Assembly (NCBI GenBank): GCA_037176725.1
Contig: JAZBRS010000026.1
Coordinates: forward strand, 99,245,501-99,309,500
Direction: 5' to 3'
Source of the DNA: Posidonia oceanica
Lineage: Eukaryota > Streptophyta > Magnoliopsida > Alismatales > Posidoniaceae
Length of the DNA stretch: 64,000 bases
In this document: positions 44,604-55,400 of the stretch, piece by piece
Layout: each line of letters starts with the position of its first letter
How positions within the stretch are numbered: position 1 is the first letter of the stretch
Made by a program: the position numbers and the translations under genes
The notes under the pieces: model-generated
The model's database searches: none
Seen by the model: only the letters and a program-made list of their open reading frames with translations
What the model was told of the DNA's origin: nothing

Positions 44604-46790
44604 GTAGCGTCCAACGTTGGACGCGCCTTGTTCCAGCGTCCAACGTTGGACGCCCTCTGGTCTGGCGTCCAACGACTCGGTTGCAGCAGCGGCTACTCCG
44701 CCCCCTTCCGCTCACCGCTCGTCTAATCCCCCACCTCCCCACACTTACTACCCATCCTTTCCTCCACTCCACGCCATCCACTACCTTCCAAGCTTGAGTT
44801 ACTACCTATCTTTCCTCCATTTCAGTTGATTTCTAGCTCTCCTTGCCTTCACTGCCGTTTGCCGCCCCTGTCAGCTGCCATCAGCCTCCTTGCTGCCGAC
44901 TGACATGCCCATGCCCCTCCTACCAATCCTCATGGCCTTCCCACACCCAGAGCGCCTGCCATTCGCCTGCAATTCCCGCGCAAGCCGCTACAATTCGCAG
45001 TAGAACCCATGCACCCTTCAAACAAAACCATGCCAACTACCCTCTTTTGAGAGAGAGCATAGAGCAGCACACCCCTCTTCGGCCCCAATTCTCCACCTCC
45101 AGAGAGAAACCAAAGATTCCTCTCCATCCCAGACCCTTAGCCAACCTCTCCCATGCCTCCAGGAGCCCGCACGAGCTCGTCGGAGTCGGCTGGTCATCCA
45201 CTTCCGCAGCGCCAGTGAGGGAGGCCGACACGCCGTTCCAGGCCACGACAAGGTAAGATTTCTATCCCCATAGGTCATGCATGCTAGTGTGTGCGTTCCC
45301 ATGCAACCTTGCATTTTTCTGAATCCTTTTGGCCATGATTCATGGCCGAAATAGAGCTCAGTGTGTTGGACGCACCAGTTGGTGCGTCCAACGTTGGACG
45401 TGGCATAGGCCAGCGTCCAACGGCCCCCTCTTGCTCTGCTCTGCTTTGCTCTTGTTCAGTTGCTTCCAGTGATTTATCCTTGCATGCCTTCCTGCAGACC
45501 CATGCTATATGCTTCCTTTAATGTTTCCTGATGCCGTACCATGTTTTTAACTTGTTCCATGCAAGTTTGATTGCTTTTTGCATGCTTAATGTTCAGTCTA
45601 TCTCCTACCCGCGTTGGACACCAGGGTGAGCCACGTCCAACGTTGGACGCTAGTTTACCTAGCGTCCAACACGTCTGCTTGCTTTGCTTTGCTGCCATGC
45701 CTATGCCATGCCTATTTTTGATGTTATTTTGTGATTCATGCATGCTTAGAGATGCCTGGCCCCTAAGGCAACCATACTTAGGTTTGCTAGGATTTCTTTA
45801 AGCTACTTATTCCTTTTGCAAGTTTGAAGCCTATTCTTTCATGCATGCTTCCTTTTATCTTGTCTTCTTGGATCAAATGCTTGCCATGTTTGCTGTAGAT
45901 GTTTATTTTGCTCTGATTTGCCTTGGTTCATCTGCATGCATGTAGGTGGGGTCTGAGCTGAGCTCCCCCTTTAGAACAGGTGAGTTTGTAGGTCTGGGTC
46001 GTTGGATGCCAGAGCTTTCAGCGTCCTACGTTGGACGCTGCTGGCTCTAGCGTCCAACGTTCTAGCTTCTCATGCACTTGTTTAAAGCTTGCATACCTCT
46101 CTGATCTTGCTTACTTGCTTGCTTCCTATGTTCTTATGCATGTCTAGCTTCTCCAGCAATTGTTCTTTAATTTCAGTTAATTATTTTGCTATTTTATGCA
46201 TGCTTTTTGTGTGTTGTGCCTCTCAGAGCGTTGTACGCTGCTGGTGCTGGCGTCCAACGTTGGACGCCGGCCTAGCTCACGTCCAACACTTTGGTTGTGC
46301 CTCTGGCCTGGCACTCAGCACAGGTAAGCTCTGATTTAATTTTTTTTATTTTTTTTATGCCTCCCTTGCTTGCTTGCTTGCTCCATGCTCAACCCCAATG
46401 ACCCAAATGCATGATCCCTACTCTCATCTATCACTTGTATGCATCTTTTCTCCCCTCTACCTTCTATTCTTGTTGGACGCCAGCCTCTCTGGCATCTAAC
46501 GTTGGACGCCCAGCCTACAGGCGTCCAACAACCTGCTAGCTTGAATCTTGGATTCTGGTTGGCACCTTGCTCTAATTCCTCTTCTATCTTTCTGTTAGGA
46601 TTGATCTGCATGTCTAGCACCCAGGTAGCTGCACATTTGCATCTGTATTGCATCCATATAGTTAGATTGCATTGTTTTCAAAAAAATGCATGCTGTCTGT
46701 CTGTAGCAGGCGTTGGACGCCGGCTCTCCCAGTGTCCAACGTTGGACGCTGGTGTTGCCAGCGTCCAATGCTTGCAGATGGTTGATAGCC
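44604..46790 (+). repeat. Twin-hairpin repeat array (seven modules)
   Basis: Seven modules, each two abutting hairpins of form GTTGGACGC - 10 or 11 nt - GCGTCCAAC. They lie at 44616-44673, 45365-45421, 45613-45670, 46001-46058, 46230-46287, 46472-46529 and 46712-46769. The later ones are 229-388 bp apart. Where two hairpins meet they form the palindrome GCGTCCAACGTTGGACGC. Inner loop bases often extend the stem, with different but matching pairs in different copies. The DNA between modules is T-rich with TTGCTTGC and GCATGC words and holds no credible gene. A GC-rich leader-like part (about 44690-45252) ending AAG|GTAAG resembles the leader/donor of the LTRs, so this region may be the front of LTR D. 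Confidence 0.85.
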
Positions 46791-47728
46791 ATTTTAAAAC
46801 GCCGATTTCGCGTCGTTTGCTGTTTTTCGCATTTTATTGCTTCTTTGGCTTGCTGCAACCCCAATGCATGTTACTCACCCCTTTGTTTTGATTTCGCACC
46901 TCGCTTTGCCTCGTTTTTCGTGCTTTGCCTCGTTTTCTGCATTTTTGCATTGTTTTCCTGCTCTTCTGCATGGTTTTCTCGCACCCCTTTGCATCGCTTT
47001 CTGCTTTCAGCATCATTTTCCGTGCCTTGCTTTATTTTCTGTATTTTCGCATCGTTTTCCGCACCTGTTTTACTTTATTGCTTGCATGTCGTTCGCATTG
47101 CTTGGTTTTCCCGCCGTTTTGCTTTATCGCTTGCATCTGCATATAGGGCCGTGATGCTTACTGCTTAGGAGTTCTCACGATCCAGGGTCCGCCCAGTTCG
47201 GAACACTAGCAGCGTGGCTGAGCACTTAGATAGCACGTTTATTTCCCTTGCATAATAGGTAAGCATTTAAGGCATTAGGCATTAAGCTAGCAATTCCCTG
47301 CATAAGCGCGAGATTGCCTAAGAAAGACCGAGTCTCGGACGTATCGGGGGTGCCTAACACTTTCCCCATGCGTAACAGGAGTCCTTGCCCTTTCTCTTGG
47401 CTCGCATCGACCTTTCCCTTATCCTAGGCCTGAGTCATAGCATAGCATGATAGCATAGCCTAGCTTAGCTCATCCTTGCATCTCTCTGCCCCTCCTTGCA
47501 TCCGGTTCAGCTTGTCTTTTCAAGCTTTACCCCTTGGTTTTCCTTGTCTTCCAATCTAATAGACCCGGTGGCGACTCCAAATTGTCTTATCGTTTCTTTC
47601 TTTTCTTTTGCCAACGTTTCCGAGTCGAGTTCTTCCCTCAGATCCAGCCGCATATAGTGAGCCTATTTTGATCGGTGCACACAAGCTTTGGCAATGTGCA
47701 TGGACGATTAGAATTCAGGATTACTACA
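46791..47728 (+). repeat. LTR fragment D (3' end)
   Basis: Carries a short CGTTTTCTGCA-type array, the GGGGGTGCCTAACACT block (about 47346), CCGGTGGCGACTCC (47578) and the end GGATTACTACA at 47728. The left limit is uncertain. The PBS does not follow: the next bases are CACGCAGATA. Confidence 0.8.
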
Positions 47729-50700
47729 CACGCAGATACACCTGAGCCCTCCCCTTCCTTGTGCACAGCCCGGACCCAATTCCAGAGCAAGAAACCCCCC
47801 CAGAAATCCTCCAAAAAATGCCATTTTTCTCCTCACCTCACGTAGCAACCCTCTCCCTTGCCTCTCCAGCACACCGGCCATCAAAAACCTCCCACATTTC
47901 TCCAGCTAACTCACCGCACAACCACCTCCCCGAGCCAACCCTCACTTTGGCCCGAAACATCCCACGACTCCCACAAACCATTACAAACACCTGTGTCCCT
48001 TTTCTATCTAGAAATTTCAAACACTCACACCTCCCTCCAGAAGCCCTGCAACCCCAGTCCGATCCCTTCTACACACTCACCAGACCTCCACCTAGCCGCC
48101 GGAACCTCTGCCTTGGCCTGGAGAGCCGGGATGACCTCAGCCATCACTGCCGACACCCAAAGACCTCAGATCCCCCTCCAACCGTCGCATCCAACTTCTA
48201 GGCGCACCTAGAGCACCACCTGCACACGTGGAACACGTCGGCGTCGTCCGCTTGCCCTCTGACCCCTCCAAGTGCCGCAACAACCCACCGCCGAACCGCC
48301 GCGAGCCACCGACGTTGCCAGCGCTCCTCGGCCTTCACCGCAGGTAACGAGCTCCATTTCCCAACTCCTTGCATCATGCTTTAGCTCCCCATGCATTTAG
48401 ATATTAGGTTGGGCCCCTCTGCTGGAATCCGAGCGCCGCCGCCCTCCGCCTTCTTCTCTGGCAACGAGCGGCCACTGCAAAGCCTGTCGCACCGCTCCGC
48501 TCCTCGCCGCATCGCCTGGACGTCCCTACGAGCTCCTCCCGACCTCCCGCAGGCCAGCCCAGCCCCCGCCACGTAGCTCTGCTGCCTAGACCGCCGGCAC
48601 AGACCTTCTTCCCCAATAGCGGCCGCATGGCACTATAGCATCGCATTTAAATAATGCCATTAGTTGGTTTTGTTTTATTTTTTTCTTAAGTTAGTAACTT
48701 TACCATTAAATTGCATTAGTTTACTTTAGCTTTACTTATTTGCTTTTAGGTCCAATAGTAGTTTAAGTTTTATTTAAGTCTGAATTAAAACTTTATTACA
48801 TTGCGTTTATTATCTGTCATTTCTGTTTATTACATTTTAGTCCTTCTGTAGTTCAAATAGTTTTAACTTCATTTACTTCTAGTCCGGTAGCTTGTTTTAT
48901 TTACTTTCAAGTCCTACAGTTGATTAATATCATTTAAATGTTTGTTTTTATCTTATTACATTACATTTAACTTCTGTAACTTATTATATTTGCATTTGAG
49001 TCCTCTGTTGATTTATCATTTCATTTAAATGCACATTTTATCATATTACATTGCATGTAGGTCCTCTGATTTATTTTATTTGCACTTAAGTCCATCCTCA
49101 GTTGTTAAAAATCATTTAAATGCACATTTTATCATATCACATTGCATTTTAGCCCCTGTACTTACTTTATTTGCATATTAGTCCTCCACAGTTCATGCAT
49201 TTCATTTAATCAGCATTTAAAACTATATTGCATTACTAAAAAACACAAAAACATGCTGTAATTGCACTTAAGTCCACATTCTGTGAATTGGTAGTTTAAA
49301 TTTGCATATTTCATTGCATATAAAACCCACAAAAATTCTGTAATTGCACATTAGTCCTCAGAGCATTCACCTTTCATTTAATTTCTGTTTCTTATCTTAT
49401 TGCATTGCTAAAAAATCCAAAAATTTTGTTTAATTGCATTTTAGTCCTCCATGCATTTAGATACCATGTTAGTTGCATTTTAAACCACATTGCATTGTTA
49501 AGAAGCCCAATAGTTTTCTGAAATTACGCATAAGTCCATGTTTTCAACTTTTACAAGTTTGCATGCTTTCTTTGCATTGCATTTAGGCCCTGTAAGTTTT
49601 CAAAACTGCATTTAGGTCCTTTTCTTGCATTTTTGCATGCATTCATCCTAATTAACATTGCATTTAGCTCATGCACCCCTGCATTAGCATTCTTGCATAC
49701 ATTTGCACTGTTTTGCATACACTTAGGGTTAATTTGCACATAGCCCCCTGTAGTCTCTTTCAATGTCACTTAGGCCCCCATTTTTGCATTTTTACATGCA
49801 TTGCACCCATACATCATTGCACTTAGCATCTTAGCACACTTTTGAGCACCCTTAGCTCCCATGCATGTGGGAGGCCCTATTCTGCACACCCCTAGGAACT
49901 ATTTGCACTTAGATCCCTTCCTTTCCTTGGTTCTTGGGTCTTCTGACCTTGAGGCTTGTGTATCTTCCGATCGGACCACTAGATCTTCGCGACCAAGCTA
50001 CCCGGATCACCCTGGTGGAGCGGACTTTCATGTTGACCAAGGTTACCTCAGATTAGGCCTCAGATCAAAGGTAAGTCCATCTAAATCACTGCATAGCACT
50101 TTGTTACATATCACTTGCATTGCATGCATTGTTTTCACACCGCATTTTCCGTGCATGTAGATTAGGGCTTCCCCTCTTGCCTATCTACTCTACCTCCTCT
50201 TTTCGCGTTTTCTTAGTGTCTTTGGGTTGAGTTTTCCTTGGATTCACTACTGATCGCGGCCTTCTTCCTCCTTTTCCATGGTCTGATTACACCGCGAGCT
50301 TTGGGTAGCGTGCGAGACACATTGTGGGACGGTTTAGTGGGAAACGGTCACAGGATAGTGGTGATCCCTCTGCTTATTTTATTTTTCCCCTTTTTGCATG
50401 TTTTCACATCTGCATTGCGTGGCTTTTACGATATTTTGTTTCTGCACTTGCGTCTCTTGTTTTCCTTCGCCTTTGCACTGTTTTGCATGTTTGTTTTCGT
50501 TTCTTGCACCGTTTTACGTGCCAGCATCTATTTTTGCCTGTCTTCACACCGTTTTGCGTGCCTGCTTTCCTTTTCGCTTACTCTTGCACCATTTTGCCTG
50601 CCTGTTTTCGTTTCTCACACCATTTTGCGTGTTTGCTGTTGCATTCCCTTGCATGTCGCTTGCATGTGTACGATTTTGCCACTGTTTTGTTTTATCACCT

Positions 50701-51339
50701 GCATTTGCATTTAAGGTAGTGATGCTTACTGCCTAGAGTTCTCATGGACCAGGGTTCGCCCGGTTCGGAACACAGACAGCGTTGCTGAGCGCTTAGATAG
50801 CACATTTAATTCCTTGCACGCATTTCATCACTTAGAGCACACCTTTGAGCATCTAATTAGGCATTCACGGCACTTAGGCATTCAAAGTAGGCATTTCCCT
50901 GTGTATGCGAGCGTAAGCTTAGAAAGATCGATTCTCAGGCATGTCGGGGGTGCCTAACACCTTCCCCGCACGTAACAGGAGTCCTTGCCCTTTCTCATGG
51001 CCCGTAATAACCATATTGCCCTTATCCTAGGCACGAGTCACATCATTTGCACATCATTGCATCTCATTTCATTTGCATTGCATCACATTGCATCTTTTGC
51101 TTGGTTTTGCGTGTTTATTCACGCATTTCTCCGATTTTCCTTGTCTCCCAACTTAATAGACACGGTAGCGACTCTGATTTGTCTTATCTTTTCTTTTTCT
51201 TGCTCTTTTTTCCCTTTTTTGGTGTTTTCGAGCCAAGTCTTCCTTTTCGGATGCACCCGCTAATAGTGAACCTGATTCTGATCGGTGCACGCGAGCTTTG
51301 GCATCGTGTATGGATGATCCGAACACCGGGATTACTACA
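47729..51339 (+). repeat. LTR fragment E (3' 3.6 kb)
   Basis: GC-rich leader part with donor CAG|GTAACG at 48344, a second GC-rich block and T-rich GCATTTAGTCC-like sequence (about 48650-49850). A small GTTTTGCG array follows (about 50490-50640), then the conserved end region and the terminus CCGGGATTACTACA. It lacks the first approximately 1.9 kb of a full LTR. It is followed by GTGGCGA, the first seven bases of the PBS, and then unrelated sequence. Confidence 0.85.
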
Positions 51340-51490
51340 GTGGCGAATGGAGCGGCCAACGTTATACGTTGGGAATACCAGTAGATAACGTTTTAGCTTT
51401 CGAAACGTTGGACTGGCTGAATCTCGTGGATAACACTTTGACTTCCCTGATGCATTGGATGTCCCAGATCATGCGTATAACATTGAATGA
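51340..51490 (+). repeat. Diverged twin-hairpin sequence after LTR E
   Basis: GCGGCCAAC|GTTATACGT at 51352-51369 and GTAGATAAC at 51381 keep the arm order and 29-bp spacing of the modules at 44616-46769. Further weak arms follow to about 51480. Confidence 0.5.
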
Positions 51491-51623
51491 TATAAAACCT
51501 TCATCCTATGCAACAGGCGGCCACCTTGCTTGCTTTCCACCTTCTTCTCTGGCAACTACGAACTCCCCCTGACCTCCGGCGAACTCGCCATGTGGCGGCT
51601 CCTTTATTCCTCTCTCCTATTTT

Positions 51624-52409
51624 GTGAAAATGCAATGGTTCGGCAAGGTGTACATGAAACTGGCGAAACGTGCCTGGACAGGACCTGGGCCGTCATCCCT
51701 CGGCGAGCTTGGGGCAGCTCTGACAGAACCTCTGGCAGTGACAAAGGTGGTGACAATGGTTGTGGAGGGCATGGCCGTGGTGGGCACGGTTGTGGAAGGC
51801 ACGACTGTGATGGCTGAAATGGCCGAGGTGGCACCTGTGGAGGCGGCAGTGACGATTGTGGAGGCTGCGAAGGTGGCGGAGACAGTAGAGGCTGGGATGG
51901 CGTCTGAGGCCATGGTGGTGGGTCCAGCTACTGTGGTGGGTCCGGCTATTGTGGAGGCCGGTGAGGCAGCAGGCGGCAAGGCCGCAAAGGCAGGGGCGGA
52001 GCTAGGTTTTGGTTCCAGTAGCTCCTTCAACTACGAGGACACGGAGGAGGAGTCCGAGGAGACGGTCTCAGAGATGAGGTCCGAGGCTAGTTTGGACGAG
52101 GCGGGCCCTACGGTGCAGTCGAAGGTGAGGCCGGTCGATCCCCTCATCGCGTAGTTCGGTGAGGATGACGGCTGGTGGTGGAAAATGGTGGATTTCGTCC
52201 GACGGGAGGCGAAGGGAGGCGCAAGGGATCCCCCAGGATGTTCTTCAGAGGGAGCTGTCTTTTCGGGCCAGTGACTAGGCTTCCTAGCTTGCTCTTCAGG
52301 ATGCGCGAGTTCAGGAGCTGGAGCGGTAGGTACAGGCTGCTGTTAGTGACTTGGGATCTACTCGCTAGCTTGCTGAGGAGAGGGCTGCTGAGATTGCCCG
52401 GCTTGCTGC
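51624..52409 (+). pseudogene. Coiled-coil gene remnant, 5' part
   Basis: Decayed plus-strand gene. An open stretch (51630-52154) has low-complexity Ala/Val/Glu sequence and an acidic part (EDTEEESEETVSEM). It is followed, in a shifted frame from about 52205, by a coiled-coil region including DVLQRELSFRASD and LALQDARVQELER. In this part several TAG codons sit where Gln is expected. Element F interrupts it at 52410 and the reading resumes at 58149. Family not identified. It resembles the C-terminal coiled-coil part of retrotransposon-linked plant-mobile-domain proteins. The low-complexity part could also be read on the other strand, so only the coiled-coil part is well supported. Confidence 0.5.
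52405..52409 (+). repeat. Target-site duplication of solo LTR F, left
   Basis: GCTGC before the LTR edge TGTAGTAATCCC. It is repeated at 58149-58153. Confidence 0.93.
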
Positions 52410-55400
52410 TGTAGTAATCCCAGTGTTCGGATCGTCCATGCACGATGCCAAAGCTCGCGTGCACCGATCGGAATCAGGCTCACTATAAGCGGCTATATCC
52501 GAGAAGGAAGACCTAACTCGAAAACATTTAAAAAAGGGAAAAAATGGAAAGAAAAGAAGAAGATAAGACAAAATCGGAGTCGCCACCAAGTCTATTAAAT
52601 CAGAAGACAAGGAAAACCGGGGAAATGCGCGAATAATCACGCAAAACCAAGCAAAAGATGCAAAGCAAAGCAATGCAAAAGAAATAAGATGCAAATGAAT
52701 GCAAATGAGGTGACTCGTGCCTAGGACAAGGGCAATATGGTCATTACGGGCCAAGAGAGGGTAAGGACTCCTGTTACGCGCGGGGAAGGTGTTAGGCACC
52801 CCCGACACGCCCGAGAATCGGTCTTTCTAGGCTTACGCTCGCATATGCAGGGAAATGCAGACTTTGAATGCCTAAGTGCCAATGGATGCCTGTCTACCTG
52901 CTCAAGGGTGTGCTCTAAGTGATGAAAGACGATGCAAGGAAGTAAACGTGCAATCTAAGCGCTCAGCAACGCTGTCTGTGTTCCGGACCGGGCGAAACCT
53001 GGCTCATGAGAACTCCGGACAGTAAGCATCACCGCCCCGTATGCAAATGCAGGCGAAAAAACGAAACAGCGAGAAAACCATGCAATGCGATCGACATGCA
53101 AGGGAAAACGGCGTAAAACAGTGCGAGGAACGAGACAAGTATGCAAAAGATGCGAGGACAGGGTTGACATGCAAAATGGGGCGAGAAATGGAACGAGGAC
53201 GCAAAACCGTGCCAGAAAACGGAAGAAGGGCGCAAAACTGGGCAAGAAAACACCAGGGCACGCAAAACGAGACGAGAAGACGAAAGGGTACGCAAAACGG
53301 TACAGGAAAACAAGACTGCGCGCAAAACGAGGCAAGAAATCTAAAGGGCACGCAAAACGGTGCGAGATAGAGGAGTGGCGTGCAAAACGGAGCGAGAAGA
53401 CTTGAAAACACGGGAAACGGGACTAAAAAACTAAAGGGCACGCAAAACGGTGCAAGACAAAGAAGCGGCGCGCAAAACGGAGCGATAAAACATGATGGCA
53501 CGCAAAACGAGGCGAAGAAACTAAAAGGCACGCAAAACGGTGCAAGATAGAGAAGTGGCGCGCAAAACGGAGCGATAAAACGTGATGGCACGCAAAACGA
53601 GGCGAAGAAACTAAAAGACACGCAAAACGGTGCAAGACAGAGAAGTGGCGCGCAAAACGGAGCGATAAAACATGATGCCACGCAAAACGAGGCGAAGAAA
53701 CTAAAAGGCACGCAAAACGGTGCAAGATAGAGAAGTGGCGCGTAAAACGGAGCGAGAAAACTTGAAAACACGCGAAACGAGGCGAAAAAACTAAAGGGCA
53801 CGCAAAACGGTGCAAGACAAAGAAGCGGCGCGCAAAACGGAGCGATAAAACATGATGGCACGCAAAACAAGGCGAAGGAACTAAAAGGCACGCAAAACGG
53901 TGCAAATGGCATGCAAAATGAATGCAGTGCAGAGGTTCAGGAGGACATACCTGGAGATCCGGGAGCCTGATCGGAGATCTGCTTGGTCCATGCTGAAGAG
54001 CGCTTCGCTGCGGTCGCCTGGGCAGCTTACTTGAGGAGATCCAACGGTCGGATTGGAAGATATCGCAGCTTCGGAGCGGAAGGACCAGAACAGGGGAGAA
54101 GAATAGATCTAAGTGTCCAGGGGGTCCTAGGGGTGTGCTGAAGGTCCTCCCGAGTGAAGGGGAGTTAGAAGTGCTTAGTGTATGCAAAGGGGAGCTTAAA
54201 TGCAAGATTAAACGAATGCAGAATGCAATGCAAAGCAAGAAAAGATAAAGGAAACGATTTGGAAAGAACGGGGGTTTAAAAGCATTTTTGAAGAAAGAAA
54301 GGGGCTAAAATGCAAATTTCCCAGAAAATAGGGGTTCTGAGGAGTCCGGGAATGCAAGTGGAGGGTCTACATGCAATTTTTGCAAGCATGGGGGCTAAAA
54401 TGCAACTTAGGGGCAAAACAGTCTTTTTACATGGTTTTTTGAAAGATGCAAGGCTCAATGTGTGATTTTCAAATCATGCAGGGTCTGAAAATGCAATTTC
54501 ATATGGGAAATATACTCTGGAATCATGGTCTGGGGACTGACATGCAATTTTTAAAAGATGCAGGGTTGAAAATGCAATGTAGTAAGCAAATATGCATGCA
54601 AAATGATTACTGTGTATTTAAAAAGGATCTGTATGCAAAAATGAAAAAATAGAGGGGCCACAGTGCAATGCATCAACCAAAAAATAAAATCAGAAACTAA
54701 GTTGCTACAGTACATTGGATCTAAATGCAAAAACAGAAACATATAGGGACTCAGAATGCAATGCAGTATGGTAAAATGCATGTAATTAAATAAACTGATT
54801 TAAAACAGGACCTAAGTGCAATAAGGTAAAGCAGGAGGATTAAAACATAATATTTTTGAACTGAAACGCACAGTGGTTGGATCCAAATGCAAATGCAGAA
54901 AAATGCAAACAGTTCATGCAATTTAATATGGTTTTACCATGGAAATGAGCAGATTAAACCGAATAAGGGACCGGCATGCAAAATAACAAAAGCTCATACC
55001 AAATATGCAATACCAGGGCAAAATAGCTAAGTTAACAAAAATTATGCTACAGTAAAAACGCAGTCGTCGGCCACTGTAGCAGCTGCTACCAGCGGCCGAC
55101 AAAGGGGGCAAGAGGGCGCTCCGAGGGAGGTAGCTTGGCGGGCGAGCTTCACCAGGACCTGGCGGAGCTCGGGCGAGGTCCGGCGAGCGGCGACGCTGCC
55201 TGGAGCGGAGCTGGGGAGCCGCCGGAGGTCTGAGTCTGATCGGAGGCCAGGAGGACGAACGGGGCGTCGCCGACGCGAACCGAAGGCTGGGTTGCATCTC
55301 AGAGGTCAGTGCGGAGCTAGGACGACCAGCGGGAGGTCGTTCTGCGGCTCGACGCGACGGGACGAGCATCGGGCTCGTCGGGGAAGAAGGTCAGCGACGG

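Noticed and set aside
44843..45256. 137-codon plus-strand frame between twin hairpins
   Set aside because: Pro/Ser/His-rich with no domain. The matching GC-rich leader of other LTRs is equally open, and it ends at the presumed splice donor.
51617..52030. Minus-strand Ala/Thr/Ser/Pro-rich frame opposite the coiled-coil gene
   Set aside because: Low-complexity mirror of a G/C-rich repeat. The plus strand continues into coiled-coil exons with splice borders, the minus strand does not.
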